Shown in pieces: positions 1-7,331 of a stretch of 17,301 bases of DNA. The DNA comes from Nitrospirota bacterium (lineage in GTDB: Bacteria; Nitrospirota; Nitrospiria; Nitrospirales; Nitrospiraceae): positions 1-17,301 of the forward strand of contig JACQCB010000013.1 of the NCBI GenBank assembly GCA_016201805.1, read 5' to 3'. The notes under the pieces are model-generated. The model was not told where the DNA came from and did not search any database. It saw only the letters and a program-made list of their open reading frames with translations. Both the position numbers and the translations under genes were made by a program. Position 1 is the stretch's first letter. The number at the start of each line of letters is the position of its first letter.

Positions 1-381
1 CGTGGGAATCTTGTGGTACGAGAGGATTTTCTTGGACAGGCTCTTGTCGTGCGCCAGCATCAACCCGCGCGGATCGCAGCCCGTGTACGGCATCCGCATC
101 AACTCGAGATAGGACACGACGTTCTGATCGTAGACCGCCATTCCGTCAAACTCCTCAAGAAGATTGAAGGCGATGTGCGGCTTGCTCGCATCGATGGCGT
201 TGCCGATCACGCGCAGGTCGTCGCGCACGCCGAGCGGCTGCACCTCATGCCCCATCCGCCGGAGCGTTGACACCACGTCGTACTCCGTTTTCCACTCCGC
301 ACAGTCCAGATCGACTCCGCCGGGATCGTCGGGCGGGATCAGATCTTCGTGCATGAGGGCGAGGACCCGCAGTTTCTTCAT
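1..381 (-). CDS. ATP-grasp, D-Ala-D-Ala-ligase-like protein (N-terminal part)
   Basis: The reading frame runs from an ATG at 381 off the left edge, so only the first 127 residues are visible (MKKLRVLALMHEDLIPP to LSYHKIPT). The visible part looks like the N-terminal pre-ATP-grasp domain of D-alanine-D-alanine-ligase-type enzymes: a first beta strand, then a segment like FNLLEEFDG, then YLELMRMPYTGCDPRGLMLAHDKSLSKKIL, which matches the ligase signature in which a presented carboxylate partner and the first ATP-binding lysine appear. The catalytic ATP-grasp core lies outside the window. It starts 2 nt after the metallopeptidase stop, so the two are almost certainly co-transcribed and translationally coupled. 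Enzymes of this superfamily join a carboxylate to an amine using ATP. The substrate is unknown, and a role in cell-wall synthesis is not implied by this context. Confidence 0.8.
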   Translation of the reverse strand, partial: MKKLRVLALMHEDLIPPDDPGGVDLDCAEWKTEYDVVSTLRRMGHEVQPLGVRDDLRVIGNAIDASKPHIAFNLLEEFDGMAVYDQNVVSYLELMRMPYTGCDPRGLMLAHDKSLSKKILSYHKIPT

Positions 382-383
382 CG

Positions 384-1523
384 TTATAACGCCACCCGGT
401 GACGGCCGCTGTGCAGGAAGTTCATCGTTTGCACGGTCAGCAGTATGGTGAAATCCAGCTTCGCCTGGTCCTCCGGAACCGCCAGGCGCAGGTTCAGATC
501 GCGGCAACGCTTGATCATATTTTCCAGCACCTGATCGATCGTGTACTGATATTCCCCCGTCCAGCCCGCCACCTTGCGGCGAATCTCTTTCCGAAGGCGG
601 GACAGGAAGCTCGCAGCGGTCGTGTTCGTCGCGAATGCCGGCGCATCGGAAAAGAGCCGCCTCAGGTCCCGGTCGTAAAAATGCGGGTGGCTCAATCCAT
701 AATGCCGCCGCTTGTCCTCGTAATGCGTCCGGAGGCTCTTGTGCAACTGCGGAAGCGGATCGATGGTCTGCGTCGACGTGACCGGCGGGGGCGTGGCGGC
801 GATGTCCTTCATCAGGTTGTCCATGTACAGGAGCTTTTTGATCGCCGGCCAGCCGGCGTAGCGCTCCCGCCACATGGAACCCGGCGTCAGCCACACGGCA
901 AAGGTCTCGGCAAAATCCTCGTCCGGGTGGCTTTGCGCATACCACATGTCGAGGTGCAACACGAAGCTCTTGCTGTACGGCTTGGGCGTGTAGTAGTCGG
1001 GATAGGCCATGGAGGATCGGCCGAACAACCGCTGCCGGCTCCGGCGACGCCGCAAGTGATAGGCATTCTCGATGGCATGCCCGGTCTCGTGCCGGAGGAT
1101 GCGCATGCACCATTCCGACGTCCCGCCTTCGACTTCGAACATCTGCTTGAGTTCGAGTCGCGCCAGACGTTCGTGGACCATGTAAAACGGAATGGCCACA
1201 CCGGGAATTCCATCGGGGCTGAACCATTCATCCGACAGCCAAAAATGCGGCCGAAAAATAAGGCGGTGGGCTTCCAACTCTCCGTAGAGTTGCCGGATCG
1301 GCGCTTCAACCGGACTCCCCTCGATACCCACCTTCAAATCACAGAACGGCAGGTCCAGCAGCTTCTCGTCCGGCCACGCGGCCCACTCGGGCTCCTGGGC
1401 AGCCTGCGTCCCGCTTGGTGCCATCGTCTTCTGTATGTCGGCGGCGCGCTGTGGGCACGAATCGCGCGGGTTCAGCAACACGCGCCGCCGCTCTTCTCCC
1501 AACGAGACCTTGCTGCCCAGCAT
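384..1523 (-). CDS. Putative zincin-type zinc metallopeptidase
   Basis: This encodes 379 residues. HETGH at 145-149 is the HExxH zinc site (two His ligands and the catalytic Glu). HPDEDFAETFAVWL at 199-212 is a likely downstream segment supplying the third ligand. There is no signal peptide or membrane segment, so the protein should act in the cytoplasm. The ATG at 1523 is preceded by AGGTG with an 8-nt spacer. A second Met at residue 34 is the alternative start, and the first ~33 residues look unconserved. The downstream neighbour, 2 nt away, is an ATP-grasp ligase. A ligase that makes an amide bond beside a peptidase that could break one suggests a shared peptide-like substrate, which is inference. 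The exact family and substrate are not recognised. Confidence 0.8.
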   Translation of the reverse strand: MLGSKVSLGEERRRVLLNPRDSCPQRAADIQKTMAPSGTQAAQEPEWAAWPDEKLLDLPFCDLKVGIEGSPVEAPIRQLYGELEAHRLIFRPHFWLSDEWFSPDGIPGVAIPFYMVHERLARLELKQMFEVEGGTSEWCMRILRHETGHAIENAYHLRRRRSRQRLFGRSSMAYPDYYTPKPYSKSFVLHLDMWYAQSHPDEDFAETFAVWLTPGSMWRERYAGWPAIKKLLYMDNLMKDIAATPPPVTSTQTIDPLPQLHKSLRTHYEDKRRHYGLSHPHFYDRDLRRLFSDAPAFATNTTAASFLSRLRKEIRRKVAGWTGEYQYTIDQVLENMIKRCRDLNLRLAVPEDQAKLDFTILLTVQTMNFLHSGRHRVAL

Positions 1524-1602
1524 AGCCAGTTCACCTGCTTGGAATAGACCGGGAGGATCGCCAGCCCTGCCCTAATCGAGAGGACCCCTCAGCCAGCGCG
1601 TC

Positions 1603-1626
1603 CCATCCTTATACTCGTCCTTATAC
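1603..1626. repeat. Two tandem 12-bp units with TATAAGGA core (minus strand)
   Basis: On the minus strand the two units read GTATAAGGACGA and GTATAAGGATGG, 10 of 12 positions identical. They lie 80-104 nt upstream of the metallopeptidase start. Each contains a TATAAG that could serve as a -10 element, but neither has a recognisable -35 at 16-18 nt. They could be a duplicated promoter element or a regulator half-site pair. Confidence 0.4.
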
Positions 1627-1800
1627 CCGGACCTCTCTATCGGTCGTTTGTGCCGGTTACGTGAAGACGCAAGGCAGGGACCGCCGCCAACTCAACCGAT
1701 TCGATGGCAATGGAGAAGAACCGACGGAACGACGGTCAGGAAAAACCGCCGATCGACTGAGGGAAACCTACGCATCGCGCGCCGTATTGACCGCGTAGTC

Positions 1801-1822
1801 GGCACGCAGTTGGCACACAGTT
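1801..1822. repeat. Two tandem 11-bp units near the HAD gene end
   Basis: GGCACGCAGTT is followed directly by GGCACACAGTT, with one mismatch. It lies about 30 nt beyond the HAD stop codon. No function is evident, and two copies are weak evidence. Confidence 0.35.
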
Positions 1823-1852
1823 GGATCGTTGGGTAGCGGGATAGCTGAATGC

Positions 1853-2578
1853 TTACAATGTTGCGAGCATGCGAGGAAGTTCGTCGAGGGTCTGGATCGT
1901 CGGAGTCGCATCCTGCGCGATCCGGTCGGAATTCTGTCCGCGGTCGATCAGCACTGCCGTGAGGCCAGCCTTGCGAGCCCCCTCTACGTCGTCCCGGAAG
2001 CTGTCCCCGACATGCAGAGCCTCCGCAGGATCGACGACATGTTGCTCCAGAGCCAGATGAAAAATTCGAGGCGCCGGCTTGACCGCCTTCGCCAAACTGG
2101 CAATCGTCACCGTATCGAAGAGATCGGCGATGCCGAGGCCCCGCAACACGGAAAACAACCTCGTGTCGAAGTTTGAAATGATGCCCAGTTCGTAGCCGCC
2201 CTCCTTCAATGTCTTGAGGGCCCCCAGCGTGTCCGCACACAACACCCAATGTTGCGGACCGGCAAAGGCTTGGAACACCGATTCGAAATATTCGTCGAAC
2301 CCCTCGAACATACCGACCCGGTAAAACACATTGTGCACGACATCGAACCACCAGAGCCGCTCGCAACGTTTGATGTCGGCCGGCTCCGTCACGGCGAAAA
2401 TCGGCGGGGGGGCGTCGTGGAAGGCCCGACGGAACGCCGCATTGACCGCTTCGAGCAACTCGGGGGTCTGACGGACCCCGTAAGGCTCCGCATAGGCGAG
2501 GTAGACCTCCGCCACCGACCCCTTCACCTGGAACAGGGTCCCGGCTGCATCGAAAAAGACGACCTTGATCCGGCTCAT
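1853..2578 (-). CDS. HAD superfamily hydrolase (subfamily IA, REG-2/HDHD3-like)
   Basis: This encodes 241 residues with all four HAD motifs. Motif I is FFDAAGTLF with the nucleophile Asp10. Motif II is IISNFDTR with Ser135. Motif III is the Lys in KAVKPAPRIF (Lys167). Motif IV is GDSFRDDVEGA at 191-201. The alpha-helical cap of subfamily IA sits between motifs I and II. Motif I reads DxAGT instead of the phosphatase DxDxT, so the usual acid/base Asp at +2 is Ala. This is seen in the REG-2/HDHD3-like branch and leaves the reaction uncertain; a small phosphorylated metabolite is the likeliest substrate. Its ATG overlaps the TGA of the upstream DUF1284 gene in ATGA, a sign of translational coupling and of one operon. 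Confidence 0.88.
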   Translation of the reverse strand: MSRIKVVFFDAAGTLFQVKGSVAEVYLAYAEPYGVRQTPELLEAVNAAFRRAFHDAPPPIFAVTEPADIKRCERLWWFDVVHNVFYRVGMFEGFDEYFESVFQAFAGPQHWVLCADTLGALKTLKEGGYELGIISNFDTRLFSVLRGLGIADLFDTVTIASLAKAVKPAPRIFHLALEQHVVDPAEALHVGDSFRDDVEGARKAGLTAVLIDRGQNSDRIAQDATPTIQTLDELPRMLATL

Positions 2579-3081
2579 TCGGAATAGCCTTCAGCCTGCT
2601 CGCTGAGAGCTTTCTCCTTTCGCAAACGCTCGATGCCTTCTTGACAATAGCCCAGCGGAAGCCAGCGGCAGGGGCCGCAGATGTCCGCAAGACTGTCCCC
2701 CGTCAGCGACGTCCCGATCCGATCCAGCACCTCCCCCCACTGCACCGATTCTCCGGCCCTGAGGCGAAGCAGATCCAGCACCTGCCGGTCTTGGGCCTGG
2801 ATACTCGCTTCGGAACCTTTCCCGTTCAGAGTGCAGCCGGACAGCGCCAGATTCGGACAGGCCCCGCAGACATCATCCGGCCTCTCCACCACCTCCACGC
2901 GCCGATCGGGATATTCGGCCAGATCGCGGTGAATGCCGGCCAGGTTATCGACAAAGTCTTGGCTGTACCCCTTGCCACGAAACCCTTGCAGGCATAGCAG
3001 GACGTGGCCTCGCAGCCGGACTGCATCTTGCCTCTTCTTCTGCGTCGGTACGGTGCCCACCACCACGTCCTTTCGGCGCAT
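2575..3081 (-). CDS. DUF1284 cysteine-rich protein, probable metal binder
   Basis: This encodes 168 residues from the ATG. VRLRGHVLLCLQGFRGKGYSQDF (from residue 21) and PDDVCGACPN match what I recall of the DUF1284 family, whose function is unknown. Seven cysteines are visible. Six form two copies of CxxC-x7-C (72/75/83 and 135/138/146), suggesting one Fe-S cluster or two zinc sites; this is inference. No signal peptide is seen. The start is uncertain: the predicted transcript begins only about 6 nt before the ATG, without a Shine-Dalgarno. A GTG at 3060 (residue 8) has AAGGA 7 nt upstream and still precedes the conserved domain. The HAD gene follows with a 4-nt overlap, so the two products may work on the same small molecule. 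Confidence 0.82.
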   Translation of the reverse strand: MRRKDVVVGTVPTQKKRQDAVRLRGHVLLCLQGFRGKGYSQDFVDNLAGIHRDLAEYPDRRVEVVERPDDVCGACPNLALSGCTLNGKGSEASIQAQDRQVLDLLRLRAGESVQWGEVLDRIGTSLTGDSLADICGPCRWLPLGYCQEGIERLRKEKALSEQAEGYSE

Positions 3082-3093
3082 GAATCAACTGGA

Positions 3094-3123
3094 ATTGTAT
3101 CGATCCTGGCCGGATGAAGTCAA
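3094..3123 (-). promoter_or_regulatory. Sigma-70-type promoter of DUF1284-HAD operon
   Basis: On the minus strand TTGACT (3123-3118) is followed by an 18-nt spacer and TACAAT (3099-3094), matching the consensus at 5 of 6 positions in each box. Transcription should start near 3087, only 6 nt before the ATG at 3081 and 27 nt before the alternative GTG at 3060. Confidence 0.6.
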
Positions 3124-3274
3124 AAGCCTCGCCCAGGGATATTCCGAGGACGAGCCGCGAAGAACCCTCAACGCGTCGAACGGGACGTTCAAAATACAAG
3201 TGTGCGGAAAACGGGATACTCGACTGTCGCAGAGGCAAGGCGGAGAGGAACCGTGGCGGGCCGATCGACCCCGT

Positions 3275-3382
3275 CTACTTTTTACGCTTCGTACGCTTGC
3301 TCTTGGCCAGTGCTTTCACACGCTCGACGTTCTTCCGATGTTTCTTGCGAGTCTTCCGATCTTTTTCACGTCCACGCGCCAT
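3275..3382 (-). CDS. Small, extremely basic 35-residue protein
   Basis: The ATG at 3382 opens a 36-codon frame ending in TAG. The product begins MARGREKDRKTRKK and ends KSKRTKRKK: 19 of 35 residues are Lys or Arg, with three acidic residues and one His, and it is probably a helix or disordered. Evidence that it is real: a strong ribosome binding site (AAGGAG, 10 nt before the ATG), a recognisable promoter 42 nt upstream, and codons that spell an almost purely charged protein rather than random sequence. No homologue is recognised with confidence. The composition resembles small ribosome- or nucleic-acid-associated proteins, which is the most likely role but is inference. It is monocistronic as far as can be seen; no clear terminator follows. 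Confidence 0.75.
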   Translation of the reverse strand: MARGREKDRKTRKKHRKNVERVKALAKSKRTKRKK

Positions 3383-3423
3383 GCTGATTGATCTCCTTTT
3401 ATGTAACGTCTGCTTCGCGAGCC

Positions 3424-3452
3424 TGTATAGCATATCTCTCTTCCTCGCACAA
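3424..3452 (-). promoter_or_regulatory. Extended -10 promoter of the small basic protein gene
   Basis: On the minus strand TTGTGC (3452-3447), a 17-nt spacer ending in TGC, then TATACA (3429-3424). The TG one base before the -10 is the extended -10 signature and compensates for the weak -35. Transcription would start near 3417, giving a 35-nt leader that contains the strong Shine-Dalgarno. Confidence 0.55.
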
Positions 3453-3466
3453 GCAGCCGGCCGTAC

Positions 3467-3563
3467 CGTGAGGCGGGAAGCGTGAATCGTGAAGCGTGAG
3501 GTGACGGAGAAATTTGAGCCGGTCAGGCATTTTCGCCTTACTCCTTACACCTCACCCCTCACG
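3467..3563. repeat. Heptad palindrome A: inverted arrays of a 7-bp unit
   Basis: The left arm (3467-3501) is five contiguous 7-mers with consensus CGTGARG. The right arm (3536-3563) is four contiguous 7-mers with consensus CCTNACN, the reverse complement. A 34-nt centre separates them. The outermost units (CGTGAGG and CCTCACG) pair perfectly; inner units have drifted. The element fills the space between the divergent promoters of the small basic protein gene and valS, ending 14 nt from one -35 and 8 nt from the other. Confidence 0.8.
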
Positions 3564-3571
3564 CGCTCTTC

Positions 3572-3600
3572 TTGCTGGCCTCAGGGCCGCGTGTTAAGAT
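3572..3600 (+). promoter_or_regulatory. Probable promoter of the valS operon
   Basis: TTGCTG (3572-3577), a 17-nt spacer, then TAAGAT (3595-3600) preceded by an extended -10 TG at 3592-3593. Transcription would start near 3607, giving a leader of about 28 nt to the ATG at 3635. This argues against the upstream in-frame starts at 3572 and 3599. Confidence 0.5.
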
Positions 3601-3634
3601 GCGCCCGGTTCAGCGCAAAGGCGAACAATCGAAC

Positions 3635-6433
3635 ATGGCGCTCCGACAACTCGAGAAAACGTATGAGCCCAAGCAGGTCGAAGAACGGTGGTACCGGTTC
3701 TGGATCGATCAGGGCTACTTCCGCGCTTCCACCGACCGTTCCGAGACTCCGTACACGATCGTCATCCCTCCGCCCAACATCACCGGCTCCCTTCACGTCG
3801 GCCACGCACTGAATAATTCCCTGCAGGACATCCTGATCCGCTGGCGGCGCATGCAGGGACGCAACACCCTCTGGATGCCCGGCACGGACCACGCCGGCAT
3901 CGCCACGCAGAACGTGGTGGAGCGGCAGCTCATGTCGGAAGGGAGCACGCGCGAGGCGCTGGGACGGGACGCATTCATCAAACGGGTCTGGGACTGGAAG
4001 GCCCAGTCCGGCGGGACGATCATCCAGCAATTGAAGCGCCTGGGCGCCTCCTGCGACTGGGATCGTCTGCGGTTTACGATGGACGAGGGCCTCTCCAAGG
4101 CTGTCCGCGAAGTCTTTGTCCGCCTCCACGAGGAGGGGCTCATCTACCGGGGCGAGCGGTTGATCAACTGGTGCCCTCGCTGCCTGACGGCTCTGTCCGA
4201 CATCGAAGTCGAGCATGAAGACCAGCCGGGCAAGCTGTACCATATCCGCTATCCCTTGGCCGACGACCCCGCCACGTTCCTCGTCGTCGCCACGACCAGG
4301 CCGGAGACGCTGCTGGGGGACACCGCCGTCGCCGTCCACCCGGAGGACCCTCGCCATGCGGCCCTCATCGGCAAGTCCGTGCGCCTCCCTCTCACCGGCC
4401 GGGAAATTCCGATCGTCGGGGACTCGATCCTGGTGGATCGCGAATTCGGGACCGGGGCGGTCAAGATCACGCCGGCGCACGACTTCAACGATTTCGAGGC
4501 CGGCGAACGACACCGGCTCCCGCGCCTGACGATCCTCGATCACCAGGCGCGTCTGGACCCCGTGGGGCTGCGAGCCGCCCTCGTCGACCGGGAAATCATC
4601 GAGGCCGTCGAACTGCTCCGCGTCAACCAGGCGAGACCGAAGATCGAACAGAAGCTCCAGGAACGCGGCCTCCTCGTCAAGGTCGAAGCCCACAAGATGG
4701 CGCTCGGCAAATGCTACCGGTGCAAGACCGTCGTCGAGCCCTACCTCTCGCCGCAGTGGTTCGTCAAGATCAAGCCGCTGGCCGAGCCGGCCATCAAGGC
4801 CGTGGAAGACGGCCGCGTCCGGTTGATCCCGGAAGCGTGGACCAACAACTACCTCGGCTGGATGCGCGACATCAAGGACTGGTGCATCTCCCGTCAGATT
4901 TGGTGGGGACATCAGATTCCGGCCTGGTACTGCCGGTCCTGCAATGTGGACGCGATCCTGGAGACCGCCCACGAGGGCATGGCCACGACGGAAGCCCAGG
5001 CCTTGCCGAAAGCGTCCCGCAAGCGAATCACCATCCTCTCGAATGCCGCACCCCTCGTCTCCAGGACCGCACCGACTCGTTGCCCGGCCTGCGGCGGGAA
5101 CGACTTCTTCCAGGACCCCGACGTGCTGGACACCTGGTTTTCCTCCGCCCTCTGGCCCTTCTCGACCCTGGGCTGGCCGGAGCAGACGCCGGAACTCAAG
5201 ACCTTCTATCCCACCTCAACCCTCGTGACGGGCTTGGACATCCTGTTCTTCTGGGTGGCCCGCATGATCATGATGGGGCTCAAGTTCACGGGCGAGGTGC
5301 CCTTCCGCGACGTGTACATCCACGCGCTGGTGCGGGATGCCGAAGGGCAGAAGATGAGCAAATCCAAGGGAAACGTGATCGATCCGCTGAGTGTGATGGA
5401 CCGGTACGGCACCGACGCCCTGCGGTTCACGCTGGCCTCCATGGCCTCGCCGGGACGCGACATCAAGCTGGCCGAGGAACGCATCGAGGGGTATCGCAAT
5501 TTCGCGAACAAGATCTGGAATGCCGCCCGGTTCATCTTGATGCATCTGGACGGTCCGCGCGACCCCGTCCCACTGAAAGAACGATCCTTCGCCGACCGCT
5601 GGATCATGAGCCGCCTGAATCATACGATCGGAGCCGTCAATACGTCCCTGGAACAGTATCGGTTCGACCAGGCGGCCAGCCAGCTGTACCAATTCATCTG
5701 GCACGAGTACTGCGACTGGTATCTGGAATTGGCCAAGCCCTCGCTCCAAGACAAGGAGTCGTCCGAGGCGAACCGAACCCGCCGGACTCTCCTGGAGTCG
5801 TTCGAAACGCTGCTGCGCTTGCTCCACCCCTTCATGCCTTTCATCTCGGAAGAAATCTGGCAGACCGTCCCGCATGAAGGCGACAGCATCGTCACCCAAC
5901 CCTACCCAAGTCCGACCCCCGACCGGGAGTCCAAGGACGCCGAGGCTTCCTTTGCGACACTGGAACAGTTCGTGACGACGGTGCGAACCGGACGGGCCTT
6001 GCTCAATTATCAACCGGGCAAGAAAATCACCCTCTACGGGGCGGCGGTGCGGGAGGACCACTTCGCAAGCTTGCAACAACTCCGCCCCTCCATCGAACAC
6101 CTCAGTCGCGGCACGGTGCATCTGACCGCCATCGAAACATGGCCGACCGACAAGGTGCTTCGCCTGGTCACGGAAGGAATCTCGACGGGATTGGCCGTCG
6201 AGGGAGAAGTCGATTTCGAGAGCCTGCTCCAGAAAATTCAGAAACAGCACAAAGACAATCAGCAGGAAACGAAACGGCTCGAAGGCAAGCTCGGCAATGT
6301 CGAGTTCACGTCGAAAGCTCCTCCTGAAGTCATTCAGGAACACCGCGACCGCGTCAGAACCCTTCAGCAGGAAAGCCGCTTGCTCGACAGCAGCGAACGA
6401 CAGTTGCGCACCATGATGCCCGCGAAGGACTAG
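3635..6433 (+). CDS. valS: Valyl-tRNA synthetase
   Basis: This is a class Ia aminoacyl-tRNA synthetase of 932 residues that charges tRNA-Val with valine in the cytoplasm. The ATP-binding HIGH motif is HVGH (54-57) after PPPNITGSL, and KMSKS is at 573-577. The CP1 editing domain carries the threonine-rich TTRPETLLGD (from 220), which hydrolyses mischarged Thr-tRNA. Cysteine pairs at 433/436 and 483/486 probably hold a structural zinc, and another pair is at 360/363. The anticodon-binding domain follows, and the C-terminus (from about 860) is the coiled-coil arm typical of ValRS. The ATG at 3635 was chosen because MALRQLEKTYEPKQVEERWY matches where the family begins; AAAGG lies 13 nt upstream. 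In-frame starts at 3572 (TTG) and 3599 would add unconserved residues. The length is normal for the family. nadC follows with no gap. Confidence 0.97.
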   Translation: MALRQLEKTYEPKQVEERWYRFWIDQGYFRASTDRSETPYTIVIPPPNITGSLHVGHALNNSLQDILIRWRRMQGRNTLWMPGTDHAGIATQNVVERQLMSEGSTREALGRDAFIKRVWDWKAQSGGTIIQQLKRLGASCDWDRLRFTMDEGLSKAVREVFVRLHEEGLIYRGERLINWCPRCLTALSDIEVEHEDQPGKLYHIRYPLADDPATFLVVATTRPETLLGDTAVAVHPEDPRHAALIGKSVRLPLTGREIPIVGDSILVDREFGTGAVKITPAHDFNDFEAGERHRLPRLTILDHQARLDPVGLRAALVDREIIEAVELLRVNQARPKIEQKLQERGLLVKVEAHKMALGKCYRCKTVVEPYLSPQWFVKIKPLAEPAIKAVEDGRVRLIPEAWTNNYLGWMRDIKDWCISRQIWWGHQIPAWYCRSCNVDAILETAHEGMATTEAQALPKASRKRITILSNAAPLVSRTAPTRCPACGGNDFFQDPDVLDTWFSSALWPFSTLGWPEQTPELKTFYPTSTLVTGLDILFFWVARMIMMGLKFTGEVPFRDVYIHALVRDAEGQKMSKSKGNVIDPLSVMDRYGTDALRFTLASMASPGRDIKLAEERIEGYRNFANKIWNAARFILMHLDGPRDPVPLKERSFADRWIMSRLNHTIGAVNTSLEQYRFDQAASQLYQFIWHEYCDWYLELAKPSLQDKESSEANRTRRTLLESFETLLRLLHPFMPFISEEIWQTVPHEGDSIVTQPYPSPTPDRESKDAEASFATLEQFVTTVRTGRALLNYQPGKKITLYGAAVREDHFASLQQLRPSIEHLSRGTVHLTAIETWPTDKVLRLVTEGISTGLAVEGEVDFESLLQKIQKQHKDNQQETKRLEGKLGNVEFTSKAPPEVIQEHRDRVRTLQQESRLLDSSERQLRTMMPAKD

Positions 6434-7327
6434 ATGCCCCTCCCCTCTGTAGACCAGATTCGGACGGCCATCCGACGAGCCCTGGACGAGGATCTCGCCC
6501 TGGGCGATGTGACGACCGGCGCCCTCTTCCCCAAGCCGATCCCCGCCCGAGGGACCGTGACGGCACATCAGAAGCTCTTCCTGGCCGGGATTGCCGTGGC
6601 GCGGGAAGTCTTCACCGCGGTGGATCCGACGGTGCGGGTCATCCGAGCGCTCGCGGACGGGACCTCGGTCACGAAAGGCCGGGCCGTGCTCACGGTTCAC
6701 GGCGACGCCCGCTCGCTCCTGATGGCGGAACGAGTGGCCTTGAACTTCCTCCAGCACCTCTCCGGCATCGCCACATTGACCGGGCGGTTTTGCCATGCGG
6801 TCCGCGGCAGCCGCGCCACAATCCTGGATACGCGCAAGACCACTCCCGGCCTGCGCACCTTGCAGAAATGGGCCGTGACGTTGGGCGGAGGGCAAAACCA
6901 TCGGCACTCCCTGGGCGACGGCATCTTGATCAAGGACAACCACCTGCTGTTGTTGCAAGGCCGGCACATCGGCCTCGCCCAAGCCTGCGTGCTCGCTCGC
7001 AAACACGCGCCGCATGGGCTCCGGATCAGCGTCGAAGTCCAGTCCCTCGATCACGTGCGGGAAGCCCTGAAAGGCGCCGCCGACGTGATCCTCCTGGACA
7101 ACATGACGCCCGCACTGGTCCGGAAAGCCGCCGCGCTCATCAAGGGCCGGGCCCTGATCGAGGTGTCCGGCGGGATTACCCTTCAGAATGTCGGTGAAAT
7201 GGCCATGGCTGGGGCGGACTTTATCTCCATTGGCGCCCTGACCCACTCGGCTCCCGCTGCCGACTTGAGCATGGACATCACGCCGGCATCTCATACTCCG
7301 CGCCGACCGCGGAAACAGGAGAGGTAA
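6434..7327 (+). CDS. nadC: Nicotinate-nucleotide pyrophosphorylase (quinolinate phosphoribosyltransferase)
   Basis: This converts quinolinate and PRPP to nicotinate mononucleotide, CO2 and pyrophosphate in de novo NAD synthesis. The protein has 297 residues, a little longer than usual at the C-terminus. Visible family signatures are DEDLALGDVTT near the start, AERVALNFLQHLSGIAT (98-114), DTRKTTPGLR (132-141), GGGQNHR (151-157), IKDNHL (166-171), VEVQSLDHVREAL, VILLDNM, and EVSGGI in the C-terminal barrel with its phosphate-binding strand (ADFISIGALTHSA). These supply the substrate-binding Arg, His and Lys residues. The ATG directly follows the valS TAG; AAGGA at the end of valS acts as ribosome binding site, so translation is coupled. 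nadA and nadB are not in the window. Confidence 0.97.
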   Translation: MPLPSVDQIRTAIRRALDEDLALGDVTTGALFPKPIPARGTVTAHQKLFLAGIAVAREVFTAVDPTVRVIRALADGTSVTKGRAVLTVHGDARSLLMAERVALNFLQHLSGIATLTGRFCHAVRGSRATILDTRKTTPGLRTLQKWAVTLGGGQNHRHSLGDGILIKDNHLLLLQGRHIGLAQACVLARKHAPHGLRISVEVQSLDHVREALKGAADVILLDNMTPALVRKAAALIKGRALIEVSGGITLQNVGEMAMAGADFISIGALTHSAPAADLSMDITPASHTPRRPRKQER

Positions 7328-7331
7328 CCGG

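Larger units (their letters stand above)
1524..1852. other. 329-nt intergenic gap, no gene seen
   Basis: This gap lies between the metallopeptidase start and the HAD hydrolase stop, both genes being on the minus strand. It should hold the promoter of the metallopeptidase/ATP-grasp pair, but no convincing -35/-10 pair is visible. Two short imperfect tandem repeats are present (listed separately). A 62-codon frame from a GTG at 1648 has no ribosome binding site and a composition typical of non-coding GC-rich sequence. No tRNA or rRNA fold was recognised. Confidence 0.6.

Noticed and set aside
399..1547. 382-codon plus-strand open frame opposite the metallopeptidase
   Set aside because: The minus strand has the zinc motif HETGH and a ribosome binding site; the plus frame has neither domain nor signal.
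1648..1836. 62-codon plus-strand frame from a GTG in the 329-nt gap
   Set aside because: No Shine-Dalgarno, no recognisable sequence, and composition as expected by chance.
2945..3238. 97-codon minus-strand frame overlapping the DUF1284 start
   Set aside because: It overlaps a conserved gene in another frame, spans the DUF1284 promoter, and has no ribosome binding site.
3581..4972. 463-codon minus-strand open frame opposite valS
   Set aside because: It is a shadow of the ValRS catalytic and editing domains, with no ribosome binding site or recognisable domain.
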